Assembly: GCA_024763455.1 (NCBI GenBank) | Contig: JANTFL010000010.1 | Span: 1 to 40,881, forward strand | Direction of reading: 5' to 3' | DNA: 40,881 nucleotides | Source: Sediminispirochaeta sp. | GTDB lineage: Bacteria > Spirochaetota > Spirochaetia > B11-G9 | Part shown: positions 1 through 7,931 of the stretch, one piece after another | How the letters are laid out: each line of letters starts with the position of its first letter | Position numbering within the stretch: the first letter of the stretch is position 1 | Notes under the pieces: model-generated | What the model saw: the letters and a program-made list of their open reading frames with translations, nothing else | Database searches by the model: none | What the model was told of the DNA's origin: nothing | Made by a program: the position numbers and the translations under genes

Positions 1-35
1 TGCTTTATTGAGGGGAAAGACTGTATGTTATCCAT
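1..35 (-). CDS. Start of a truncated gene, probably chorismate-binding pabB/trpE component I
   Basis: Only the first 11 codons are inside the window, and the gene runs off the left edge. An ATG at 33-35 opens a minus-strand frame reading MDNIQSFPSIK. It overlaps the last codons of the upstream amidotransferase gene by 8 bases and is preceded by a good Shine-Dalgarno (GGAGAAA about 7 bases upstream), which is typical of translational coupling. The product is inferred from position alone: a gene coupled to the 3' end of a PabA/TrpG subunit is most often the chorismate-using partner (PabB or TrpE). Nothing in the 11 residues proves this. Confidence 0.45.
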   Translation of the reverse strand, partial: MDNIQSFPSIK

Positions 36-606
36 ATGCTTTCTCCGACTGTAAAAAACGTACGGCAATCTCCCTTCCATATTCCGTCATAAAGCTTTCC
101 GGATGAAACTGAACTCCAAAAAGCGGATACGTTACATGCCGAATACTCATAATTGTTCCGTCAGATGTTTGTGATGTTTCAACCAGTTCTTCCGATTTCC
201 GTTCAATTACCAGTGAATGATACCGGGCAACTTTAAAAGGGGAAGGCAGTCCCTGATACAGCCCTTTACCATTATGATACAAATCAGATTTTTTCCCATG
301 CACCGGTTCTAAGGCCCGTACTGTTTTCCCGTTAAACACTTCGTTAATACACTGCATACCCAGACAGACTCCAAGGATAGGGACATCTCTATAAAACTCA
401 CGTATCAGGCTCTTTGAAATTCCGGAATCTTCCGGAGTTTTTGGTCCAGGACTGATAAGAATATAATCGGGACTAAATTTCTGCACTTCGTTGATGGTTA
501 TTGCATCGTTGCGGAAAACTTCAATATCAAGAGAGAAGGATTTAAACAATTGAACGAGATTAAACGTAAAAGAATCGTAGTTATCAATAACAAGAAGCTT
601 ATCCAT
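28..606 (-). CDS. pabA: Anthranilate/aminodeoxychorismate synthase glutamine amidotransferase subunit (PabA/TrpG)
   Basis: This class I glutamine amidotransferase of 192 aa hydrolyses glutamine and channels ammonia to a chorismate-binding partner, for p-aminobenzoate (folate) or anthranilate (tryptophan) synthesis in the cytoplasm. Visible family marks are the N-terminal DNYDSFTFNLVQ, the SPGP oxyanion segment near residue 52, the nucleophile elbow GVCLGMQ with Cys81, and the FGVQFHPES block that supplies His168 and Glu170 of the triad. Length is normal. The elbow has Met84 where TrpG/PabA usually has His (GVCLGHQ); GuaA-type enzymes also carry Met there. It starts 5 bases after the RNA methyltransferase stop, with an AAAGGGA ribosome site, so the two are probably co-transcribed. 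PabA and TrpG cannot be told apart from sequence; many bacteria use one amphibolic subunit. Confidence 0.9.
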   Translation of the reverse strand: MDKLLVIDNYDSFTFNLVQLFKSFSLDIEVFRNDAITINEVQKFSPDYILISPGPKTPEDSGISKSLIREFYRDVPILGVCLGMQCINEVFNGKTVRALEPVHGKKSDLYHNGKGLYQGLPSPFKVARYHSLVIERKSEELVETSQTSDGTIMSIRHVTYPLFGVQFHPESFMTEYGREIAVRFLQSEKAYG

Positions 607-611
607 TCCCT

Positions 612-1751
612 TTACCTTTTATTAAAAACAGCAAATGTCTCGAAATGTCTCGTTCCGGGAAAAAGATCTACCATACTGATCTCTTTAAGTTCATAGGCAT
701 CTTTTACCATGAGAGCATCCCGTTTGAGGGTTTCAGGATTGCAGCTGACATAAAAGATGTTTTCAGCTCCAAACGCTTCTGCCCAGTCCCGGAACAATTT
801 CACCCCTTTTCGGGGGGGATCGAAAACCAGGAGGTCCACCGGCGAATTGTATCGCCGTTTTGCATAGGAAAGGAGATTGTTGATGCTGCTTTTACGGCCC
901 AGATCATGGACGTAAAATGCGGTAGAGAGATTTTCTCCTGTTCCATTTAGTCTCACTTTCACCTTGTCTGCGATCAGAACCCGGGCATTTTTAAAACTTC
1001 GTGTCAGGTTGCCGTTACCTCCGAAGATATCGAGGACCAGGGGAGTATTCCCCCTGAAAACATATTTATTGTATGCCTGGTTGACCAAACCGGTTAGGAC
1101 GTTGTTCATCTCCCTGTTTACCTGAAGGAAGCCGCCTGATGCGTAAGGCTTGTTGACTGTGACTGAAGGCATTTCATCACTGTTTTTCTGATAGATTTCC
1201 AGCGTCCCCCTTACAGGGCTTCCTTCGGGGATACAGCTCTTCCAGCGTTCTGCATCATACAGCTCTTTAACCTTGGCAGAAACCGCTTCAACCGGGAGAA
1301 GACATTTTTCCGCACGTATAAAATCAGTACTGAGTTTGCTGACAAATCCGAGACTTCCTGACTCCAGATCGTAGTGAAGCTGTATCCTGTTCCGGTACCG
1401 GAACCTTTTCGATGCAGCGGAAACAGAGATTGTTCCTGTGTAAAGTTCACCGAAAAGATGGTCCAGATAGCTCTTTTTTAATGTGATCTCGCTGGTATAC
1501 TCTGTATGCAGATACTGACATCCGGTACAGCTGTCAAAGTTGGGGCACTCAGAGGAAATCCGTAAAGGAGATTCCTTCGTGAGACTCTCAAGAACAGCAA
1601 ACCGGACCCCTTTGGCTTCCCGGTATACAGCAGCCGCCCCCTCTTCTCCAGGAAGGGTTTTTTCAATAAAAGTAACCATTTCCCCCCGATATACTCCCTG
1701 CCCCAGACCGTCCATGTTTTCTATGTTGAAATTTATTATATTTTTACTCAT
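612..1751 (-). CDS. TrmA/RlmD-family RNA (uracil-5-)-methyltransferase
   Basis: This SAM-dependent enzyme of 379 aa methylates C5 of a uridine in tRNA or 23S rRNA; the target cannot be read from the sequence. A TRAM-like N-terminus is followed by a 4Fe-4S cysteine set (Cys69-x5-Cys75-x2-Cys78 and Cys150, as in RlmD/RumA). The substrate motif is FLQVN near residue 208, the SAM loop LDIFGGNGN near 240, DPPR at 311-314, and the catalytic loop SCNPETLKRD contains nucleophile Cys337. The closing DLFPGTRHFE corresponds to the family's DMFPxTxHVE. I chose ATG 1751. The frame stays open to 1898, but those extra 49 residues would overlap the divergent nitroreductase and look nothing like the family. 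No Shine-Dalgarno precedes this ATG, while a -10-like hexamer sits 6 bases upstream, so it may be leaderless. Confidence 0.88.
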   Translation of the reverse strand: MSKNIINFNIENMDGLGQGVYRGEMVTFIEKTLPGEEGAAAVYREAKGVRFAVLESLTKESPLRISSECPNFDSCTGCQYLHTEYTSEITLKKSYLDHLFGELYTGTISVSAASKRFRYRNRIQLHYDLESGSLGFVSKLSTDFIRAEKCLLPVEAVSAKVKELYDAERWKSCIPEGSPVRGTLEIYQKNSDEMPSVTVNKPYASGGFLQVNREMNNVLTGLVNQAYNKYVFRGNTPLVLDIFGGNGNLTRSFKNARVLIADKVKVRLNGTGENLSTAFYVHDLGRKSSINNLLSYAKRRYNSPVDLLVFDPPRKGVKLFRDWAEAFGAENIFYVSCNPETLKRDALMVKDAYELKEISMVDLFPGTRHFETFAVFNKR

Positions 1752-1757
1752 ACTAGT

Positions 1758-1786
1758 ATTGTACAGAATAGAACAACTTTTTGAAA
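1758..1786 (-). promoter_or_regulatory. Candidate promoter for the RNA methyltransferase/pabA unit
   Basis: On the minus strand, TTTCAA (-35-like, 1781-1786), a 17-base spacer and TACAAT (-10-like, 1758-1763) lie just upstream of the methyltransferase ATG. Only 6 bases separate the -10 from the start codon, so transcription would begin at or next to the A of ATG. The -35 half overlaps the ribosome site of the divergent nitroreductase. The match is partial and this is a prediction. Confidence 0.4.
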
Positions 1787-1798
1787 GGAGATACAGAG

Positions 1799-2371
1799 AT
1801 GTTACAGGAACTGATATTGAAAAACCGTTCGTACCGCAGATTTTTCCAGGACAAACCTGTTCCTCTAGAGGTTTTAAGAAAGCTGATAGAGCAGGCATCC
1901 TTTACTCCCTCCGGTGCAAACAGGCAGCCCCTGAAATATATTATTACTGAAAACAGTAAAACCAACGAGGATGTTTACAAAACCCTGAAGTGGGCTGCAT
2001 ATCTTCCCGATTGGGACGGCCCGCAGGATGGGGAACGGCCATCGGCATACATACTTGTTCTGGGAGATACAACCATTGCCTCAGAATACTATGCTGACCC
2101 CGGAATTGTGATGCAGACCATTCTTCTTGGTGCAGTTGAAGAGGGTTACGGAGGGTGTATTTTTGCTTCTATAGATAGAGATGCATTACGGGAAATACTT
2201 GCTATCCCTGAAGAGCTCAAAATTCTGTACGTACTGGCGCTGGGGAAACCAAAAGAAAGGGTTGTCCTTGAAGAAATAAAGAACGGAGATGTTAAGTATT
2301 GGCGAGACAGCACAGGGACTCACCATGTTCCCAAACGGGGAGTGGATGAGCTGATAGCAGGAATAAGGTGA
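1799..2371 (+). CDS. Nitroreductase-family FMN-dependent oxidoreductase
   Basis: This small flavoprotein of 190 aa belongs to the NfsB/Nox-like nitroreductase fold, which uses NAD(P)H and FMN to reduce nitro-aromatics, quinones or similar acceptors; the physiological substrate is unknown. The N-terminal RSYRRFFQDKPVP and ASFTPSGANRQPLKYI match the FMN-phosphate-binding start of the family. The middle segment (GAVEEGYGGCIFASI) and the closing LALGKPKE are also typical. I start it at ATG 1799 rather than the in-frame TTG at 1781, because AAGGAG at 1785-1790 lies 8 bases before that ATG and inside the longer reading. It is divergent from the methyltransferase with under 50 bp between them, and converges on the 817-aa gene with a 9-base gap. 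A single-gene unit is likely. Confidence 0.88.
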   Translation: MLQELILKNRSYRRFFQDKPVPLEVLRKLIEQASFTPSGANRQPLKYIITENSKTNEDVYKTLKWAAYLPDWDGPQDGERPSAYILVLGDTTIASEYYADPGIVMQTILLGAVEEGYGGCIFASIDRDALREILAIPEELKILYVLALGKPKERVVLEEIKNGDVKYWRDSTGTHHVPKRGVDELIAGIR

Positions 2372-2380
2372 TAGTCCTGT

Positions 2381-4834
2381 TTAATGCTCCGGTTTTCCCG
2401 TCTCCGGATTAAGGTAGGTCAACATGGGGGCCGGGAACGTTCGTGAATGATTGAGGGTATCTTCCACAGCTTTGAGCAGATCATCAGCTGTCCATGATTC
2501 TTTGTACTGAACCGAAGCAAGAAAACAGGGGATTTGTTCTCCGGTTCTCTCCATTATTCTCTTTACAACTACAAGGGATTCGGACACCGTTGTTTCCGGA
2601 AGCAGTATGTAAAAAATATCCCCCCGGATTCGTATGGGGATATCAGAAAACTGCCTGATTGAGGACTCGACTGTACTGATCAGCCGGTGAATCATCTCTT
2701 CCTTTTTATCCTGCCGGCTGTAGTCCCTGGTCTCCAGTTTCAAAAGAGTAAAGGGATCATTATCTTCCCGTGCACGTTCGATATATTTATTAATGTACCC
2801 TTTAAGCGTTTCAGCTCCCGGGAATCCCGACATAAAATCAATTGTTCCTGTCTCCTGATCGGGGTCAACCTCTGTTTCATACCTGGCTTCAGAGAGCGAA
2901 GAGATATCTTCCGCCTTGATTGAGTAAACAGGAATAACCCCCATATTTCCTTCACTTCTAAAGAGAAACTTCAACTCACCGGAATAGGCCGGACTCCGGT
3001 GATCGTTAAGAAGATAATCCAAAACCAGAGTGACATGAAGAGCCGAAAGAATCAGGTCTTTATTCAGCAGCAGTTTCCCTTTCCGCTTGTAATGCTGCTT
3101 TACCCGTTTGGAAACCTCACTTTCCACCTCAAATACCGGTTCATCCTCAGGATTAAGAATCGATTCGGCAGAAGCACCATCATCATTCCACAGTTCAAGG
3201 ACCATTCGCTCAAGAATTGTCTTGAGATCAGCCGTTTTGTTGTATAATTTAGGTATGGGAATTTTAATCCTGGGTTTCATGATTTTCGGGGTATCCAGAT
3301 AACTATGGGGAAAGATATATTTCTTCCTCATCCACAGGATATCCGCATGAATCCGTTTGGCATAGTCTGAATCCCGGAAGGCACTATCCCTCTCCAGCTG
3401 CCGGGAGTACTCAGTAAGGCTTTTGAGATAATTCTTTTCTATAAGCGTTGTTAAAAAGTGGTACCAGTTATCCGTTATGTCATCTATCCGGTCCTTCAGC
3501 ACCACAGTACTGCCCTTTTCACCGGCAAGTGTGCCAAACTCAATGGATCTGAACCCGAAAAAAAGTTCTTTCAGGACATCTGTCAGGATAATCACCTTCT
3601 GGAGAATATCATCCGGAGAAATAAGAGCTATATCCGGATCAAGATCAAGAATTGGCTGAAAATAGGGGAACATGTCCGGATTATTCTTCAGTTTAAGCCA
3701 TCCGGCTCCGGGGAAGATCTTTTCAAGGAAAAACAATCCTTGAGAAATTCCGACATCCATGGGAGACTGTTCTTCTCCTTCCTCCTGTTCCTCCTCCATC
3801 ATACCGGTTTGGTCTTCTCCGGATTTTCCCATAGTTCTCTTATCCCGGGGTTCAGCGTAGGTGATCAGATCCTCCACCTTTATATCAAGAAAGCCCAGTA
3901 TATCCTTTCCCCGGTACTTGAGCATATCGTGGTATGAATAGGCTTTTGGTGAAATTATCATCAGCAAAAGTGGATAGAGTCCATACTTTAATCCGCTGAA
4001 AACCTGATATATCTCTTCAAAGGCAATTGTGTACCTCCTCCGCAGTTTAACCACTTTAAGATTTTTTGGAGGAAGCGTTTCTGTAGCCATGGCATACAGG
4101 TATTCAAGGGAATCCTTTATAGCGGGATCGTAATGGATCTTTGATAGAAGGAAAAGAGGTGTATATATCTTTCTTACAAGATTTGTACAGGACTCGGCTG
4201 TGACGGAGGTGGAAAAGGACTTCAATCTGCTGATCTCATTCTCCAGCCCTTCTATATCCCATTCGATGATTGTTTGTACAATCTTCCAGGCGGAAGGGTC
4301 CTTTCTTTCCGCTCTATCCTTGTGCTCCACCCCTGCATAGAGAATCCTGCAGGAGGTAACAAGAGCCTCTATATGATTATACACTCTGGAGTTGAGGGTT
4401 TTTATAAACAATGGATTTATCCGGTTTTTATACCCTGACAGAAAACTAAAGTATGCTGCAACAAGATTCGTAAAAGATTTAATCCTGTACTCACTTCTGA
4501 AGCACATTAATGCTATTCTGATCCGTTCAATGTAGGATTGCTTTACTTCTTTGATCTCCGTTGTTGGAATCTTCTGCTGCGTATGCTCTACGGTTTGTTT
4601 TGGAAGACCGTTCCTGCGGGGATGATAATCAAGTACGGCATCATGCTTTCGGCGGTTCTGATCGGCAAGATGTTTATATCGCTGTTCTATTGCTTCATCG
4701 GTACGTTCAATCCCTATTTCACCGCCCAGAATCCCGGCTACCCGTTTAGCCTCTTCTTCGGTTAAATCTCCTAAATTCTTCCTCGTTCTGGTCAGTTCTC
4801 CGGGATTGAAAATTTCCTTCGGTCGTTCTGCCAT
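2381..4834 (-). CDS. Large uncharacterised cytosolic protein with a C-terminal degenerate GGDEF-like domain
   Basis: An 817-aa protein without signal peptide or membrane segments; I do not recognise a named family. The N-terminus is charged and basic (residues 1-110), followed by long predicted helices (about 110-330). An acidic, Met/Glu/Gln-rich linker lies near 340-365, then more mixed helical sequence to about 690. Residues about 693-800 follow the order of a diguanylate cyclase domain: a DPFTLLKLE strand where active enzymes have the metal-binding DxD-type segment, RGDIFYILLPET at 737-748 where GGDEFxxLLPxT is expected, and an ADDLLKAVEDTLNHS helix like the final ADxALYxAK. The signature residues are replaced (RGDIF), so catalysis is unlikely. 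It lies 12 bases downstream of the SPL-like gene and is probably the last gene of that operon. Confidence 0.75.
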   Translation of the reverse strand: MAERPKEIFNPGELTRTRKNLGDLTEEEAKRVAGILGGEIGIERTDEAIEQRYKHLADQNRRKHDAVLDYHPRRNGLPKQTVEHTQQKIPTTEIKEVKQSYIERIRIALMCFRSEYRIKSFTNLVAAYFSFLSGYKNRINPLFIKTLNSRVYNHIEALVTSCRILYAGVEHKDRAERKDPSAWKIVQTIIEWDIEGLENEISRLKSFSTSVTAESCTNLVRKIYTPLFLLSKIHYDPAIKDSLEYLYAMATETLPPKNLKVVKLRRRYTIAFEEIYQVFSGLKYGLYPLLLMIISPKAYSYHDMLKYRGKDILGFLDIKVEDLITYAEPRDKRTMGKSGEDQTGMMEEEQEEGEEQSPMDVGISQGLFFLEKIFPGAGWLKLKNNPDMFPYFQPILDLDPDIALISPDDILQKVIILTDVLKELFFGFRSIEFGTLAGEKGSTVVLKDRIDDITDNWYHFLTTLIEKNYLKSLTEYSRQLERDSAFRDSDYAKRIHADILWMRKKYIFPHSYLDTPKIMKPRIKIPIPKLYNKTADLKTILERMVLELWNDDGASAESILNPEDEPVFEVESEVSKRVKQHYKRKGKLLLNKDLILSALHVTLVLDYLLNDHRSPAYSGELKFLFRSEGNMGVIPVYSIKAEDISSLSEARYETEVDPDQETGTIDFMSGFPGAETLKGYINKYIERAREDNDPFTLLKLETRDYSRQDKKEEMIHRLISTVESSIRQFSDIPIRIRGDIFYILLPETTVSESLVVVKRIMERTGEQIPCFLASVQYKESWTADDLLKAVEDTLNHSRTFPAPMLTYLNPETGKPEH

Positions 4835-4846
4835 CTCTACTCCGGT

Positions 4847-6130
4847 CTATAGTATAACCCTTTTTCCCCGTATTGCATTAATTTTATTCATATAGCTGGT
4901 TTTCATTGCAGATTCAAACTCCTCATTTGAATCGTAGGTATAACCAAATACATCCGGCCATAGGGATTTTTCTTCCATACACATATAGAAGAAAACGTTC
5001 TCTTTCCATTCTGACGAAAAACTGTCATAAAGGGTCTTAAACATGCTTCTTTTGATATCCAGCGGATAAGATAACTTGCCGCTGGCATCTTCCAGAGGCA
5101 TCTGCAGGATTTTACTCTTTATCTTCTGCTTCCGTAGCTCCTTGATAACAGGTTTTATAAAGGTAAGGGTTCCAATAGAGATGAGAACAGTTTCCTCAGG
5201 GGTAAAGTCCCTTTGAATAGAAGAAAAGAGCTCCCTATAGTCCTCTTCCCAGTTTTTGTAGTAGACCATGGGATGGAAATGAAATCCTACAAGAGCTCCT
5301 CTGTCAGCCGCAGCCCTCGCAGCGGTAAGTCTCCGTTCCAAAGATGCGGTCAGATGCTCCTCCGCTTTTATTACCGTTTCGGTATTCAATGACCATGTTA
5401 CCAATACATTCTCTGGAATTCTATGTTTTTTCAAGTAAGAAATATTGTCTGATTTCGTTTTAAGTTCAAGAATAACGTTGGGATACCTCTCTGCAAACTC
5501 AAACAGGGCGTCAAGAAGACCATACTTGTTACCCCACATAAGAGAGTCGGATGACTGTCCTGTCCCTATGTGATATATCCGGTTCCTGTCTATCTCCAGA
5601 TTTTTTAGTTTTTCAGCAAAATCTTTCTGAAAGACAATCTTCCCTTCGGTATAAAAAGACTGAATAGAGCAATAGCTGCAGGCAAATCCGCAATTTTTTA
5701 CTGCGTCCAGGGTCTGCAGATTACAGCATCTTGTCTTCTCACTGGCCACCGGGCAACGGCCCAGAAGAGTATTTTCTTCCTCTTCCAGAATGTACTTCGG
5801 CTGGGGAATTTCAGGAAGTTTGGGTGTAAACCCCGAATAATCCTTGCTTTCATTTTTAAGATGTTCCCATTTATCAATGAGCACATTCATTACCCGCCGG
5901 GAAAGATCCCTGCCTTTAAGCTTAGAATCTCCGGGGACCTCCCATAGATCCTGCAGCCTTCCCTCCTGCCACATTTCCAGATCGGACGCGATATCCGTAA
6001 GCTTTTTAATATTCTGAAAAGTAAGATAGTAGGAATCTGCTACAGAACGGATAAAATCCCGATGAGAGGGGTTCAGAGCGTTAAATACCCTGTTTTCCTT
6101 ATAAAAGCTATCTCGTGCTTCGTTATTCAT
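4847..6130 (-). CDS. Spore photoproduct lyase-related radical SAM protein
   Basis: A 427-aa radical SAM protein resembling SplB. The cluster-binding motif is Cys147-x3-Cys151-x2-Cys154 (NCGFACSYC), the CX3CX2C form of the family. SPL-like segments follow: HIGTGQSSDSLMW, ELKTKSDN, the SAM-binding VTWSLNTETVI, and GALVGFHFHPMVYY. A second cysteine group precedes the cluster (Cys126, Cys135, Cys136, in GRCPVASEKTRCC), which is not part of the canonical cluster. SplB repairs the spore-specific thymine dimer in endospore formers; relatives exist in organisms that do not sporulate and their role is unknown. No sporulation gene is present in this window. It starts 2 bases after the MBL gene, within the minus-strand gene string. 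Confidence 0.8.
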   Translation of the reverse strand: MNNEARDSFYKENRVFNALNPSHRDFIRSVADSYYLTFQNIKKLTDIASDLEMWQEGRLQDLWEVPGDSKLKGRDLSRRVMNVLIDKWEHLKNESKDYSGFTPKLPEIPQPKYILEEEENTLLGRCPVASEKTRCCNLQTLDAVKNCGFACSYCSIQSFYTEGKIVFQKDFAEKLKNLEIDRNRIYHIGTGQSSDSLMWGNKYGLLDALFEFAERYPNVILELKTKSDNISYLKKHRIPENVLVTWSLNTETVIKAEEHLTASLERRLTAARAAADRGALVGFHFHPMVYYKNWEEDYRELFSSIQRDFTPEETVLISIGTLTFIKPVIKELRKQKIKSKILQMPLEDASGKLSYPLDIKRSMFKTLYDSFSSEWKENVFFYMCMEEKSLWPDVFGYTYDSNEEFESAMKTSYMNKINAIRGKRVIL

Positions 6131-6132
6131 TT

Positions 6133-7053
6133 CTAGAGTATAACTTCCATCCCTTCCCTGGCGGCTTCAACCTCCAGTGCCGTTTTCCCGGTGATCTTTT
6201 TCTTATAGCCTGCTACCAGATCAGAAAGCTCAGCATCAGTTCGCAGGGGATCATGGTGGAAAAAGAGCAGTTTCTTTACCTTTGCCTTGTGAGCAGAGTT
6301 AAGTGCAAATTCAAAATTTGTATGTCCCCATCCCTTCCTGGATGCCTCGTATTCCTTCTTTGTATACTGACTGTCATACACAAGAAGATCTGCACCTTTG
6401 AAAAACTGAAGAAGTTTTTCGTTCTCCTCACGTGCCACCTTCTCCCCCTCTTCTGCTGCGGTTTCATCATAGCCGGGGTCCGATGGATCTGTGGGAAAGA
6501 GATTGAGGAACGGTTCAGTGTCGTAGGCTGTACAGAACGACCGTGCCTTGTATTCAAAGCGGTATCCAAGACAGAGAATCGGGTGGTTGAGGTACTTGGT
6601 TGTAACAAACAGACCGTTTCCCAGATCAAGCGTCCGCTCTTTTAAAGGATGATAATTGATGCTTGCAGAAAGTTCGCTCTGCTTTACAGGAAAGTATCTG
6701 TACTGGAGCTGCGCCCCTATAATCCTGTCCAATCCCTCATCTTCGTAGGTTACCGGTCCGTAAACGTTTATCTCCGTTCCAGGAATGTATATCGGCGTAA
6801 AGAACGGGAAGCCCATGATATGATCCCAGTGAGTATGGGTAATAAAAATATCAATCTTTAAAGGACCGTTTTTCAGGTCATTCTTTACAATACTGTCACC
6901 GAGTGATCTTATTCCGGACCCTGCATCTATAATAATTATCCTGTTGTCGTCTCCGGTTCTCAGTTCTATGCAGGCGGTGTTACCGCCGTACTCTACTGTA
7001 TCCGGTCCCGGACAGGGTATGGAACCTCTGACTCCCCAGAATTTTATCTTCAT
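6133..7053 (-). CDS. MBL-fold metallohydrolase
   Basis: A 306-aa cytosolic metallo-beta-lactamase-fold protein. It opens with MKIKFWGVRGSIP and GGNTACIEL, seen in a group of MBL phosphodiesterase-like proteins often linked to signalling operons. It has the metal motif HTHWDH at 73-78, an AYDTEP segment that could supply the bridging Asp, VYDSQYT, and a late His pair in FFHHDP near the C-terminus. Metal ligands are therefore intact and it is likely an active phosphodiesterase or related hydrolase; the substrate is unknown. It lies 8 bases after the HDOD gene and 2 before the SPL-like gene, so it is probably co-transcribed. A cyclic nucleotide or RNA-type phosphodiester substrate are both possible. 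Confidence 0.82.
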   Translation of the reverse strand: MKIKFWGVRGSIPCPGPDTVEYGGNTACIELRTGDDNRIIIIDAGSGIRSLGDSIVKNDLKNGPLKIDIFITHTHWDHIMGFPFFTPIYIPGTEINVYGPVTYEDEGLDRIIGAQLQYRYFPVKQSELSASINYHPLKERTLDLGNGLFVTTKYLNHPILCLGYRFEYKARSFCTAYDTEPFLNLFPTDPSDPGYDETAAEEGEKVAREENEKLLQFFKGADLLVYDSQYTKKEYEASRKGWGHTNFEFALNSAHKAKVKKLLFFHHDPLRTDAELSDLVAGYKKKITGKTALEVEAAREGMEVIL

Positions 7054-7061
7054 TTCATCCC

Positions 7062-7931
7062 CTATTTAACAATTTTAAGAAAGATCCGTGCTTTTTCGAT
7101 CTCTTCATTTACAGTATCTTCAATATCATCGAACCAGTCCATATCTACGGAGAGTTTTTCCATTACAAATTCCGGCGGTTTTTCAGGAAAACGATCACCG
7201 GAGAACCCTATCTCGCTGTAGTTTGAGAAGTAATTGGCAGCTGTAACTGCATACACTATCAGTTTATTATCTCCCTCATAGCTTTCGGTTGAATGGTGAT
7301 AAATAATAGCATCCTTAATTTCAGCTCCGAGTTTCCATGCATGTGCTACGAGCTGTCCTGCTTCAGCATGATTCAGCCCTATCGCAGCAGACTCCCCCTG
7401 ATACAGAGGCGCTTTTTCTCTATCTGAAAATCCCACTGCAGTGATGTATTCCTCTGTAAACTGGTGGTTCAGGGGGATCTTTCCAATGTCATGCAAGAGC
7501 CCTGCAATAAAGTAGCTTTCCAGTGTCTTGGTATCAACCTTGATATGCTTTGCTATAAGTTTTGCCGTTACCCCCACGCAGAGAGAATGACGCCAAAACC
7601 CTTCCATGTTAAGAGCCTGGAAGTTCTGCTTGCTGCTCAAATTCCCCATAATTGCCGTGGAAAGGGCAAGGTTCTTGACTGTATTTATTCCAAGCATGAT
7701 TATTGCCCGTACCAGAGAGGTGACCTGCTGGGACAATCCGTAATAGGCTGAATTGATAAGCTTCATCACGTTTCCCATAAGGACTGGATCTATACTGATT
7801 ACCTTGTTCAAATCTGCAGGAGAGGTGTTCGGGTTATTGCAGATCTCGACCACCTTCGTTACAGAAGTGGGAAGGCTGGGCATTTTATTTATGTACAGTG
7901 CTATCTTTTTAAGTTGTTTTTCCTTTTCCAT
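7062..7931 (-). CDS. HDOD-domain signalling protein
   Basis: A 289-aa protein that is almost entirely an HDOD domain: LPSLPTSV-like start (MPSLPTSVTKVVEI), ISIDPVLMGNVMKLINSAYYG, and AIIMLGINTVKNLAL. Unlike many HDOD proteins it keeps HD-type residues, His115 in the FWRHS segment and His147-Asp148 in GLLHDIGK, so metal binding is possible. HDOD proteins act in bacterial signalling and c-di-GMP-related regulation, mostly by protein contacts. Its first codons overlap the 3' end of the TPR gene by 23 bases, which indicates translational coupling. The adjacent MBL and GGDEF-like proteins suggest, but do not prove, a shared nucleotide-signalling role. Confidence 0.85.
   Translation of the reverse strand: MEKEKQLKKIALYINKMPSLPTSVTKVVEICNNPNTSPADLNKVISIDPVLMGNVMKLINSAYYGLSQQVTSLVRAIIMLGINTVKNLALSTAIMGNLSSKQNFQALNMEGFWRHSLCVGVTAKLIAKHIKVDTKTLESYFIAGLLHDIGKIPLNHQFTEEYITAVGFSDREKAPLYQGESAAIGLNHAEAGQLVAHAWKLGAEIKDAIIYHHSTESYEGDNKLIVYAVTAANYFSNYSEIGFSGDRFPEKPPEFVMEKLSVDMDWFDDIEDTVNEEIEKARIFLKIVK

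Noticed and set aside
1752..1898. 49-residue N-terminal extension of the RNA methyltransferase frame
   Set aside because: It lies antisense to the start of the nitroreductase, matches nothing in the TrmA/RlmD family, and the family-like protein begins at ATG 1751.
1540..1950. Plus-strand open frame of 136 codons
   Set aside because: It is a shadow of the methyltransferase and nitroreductase genes, with no ribosome site and no protein-like composition.
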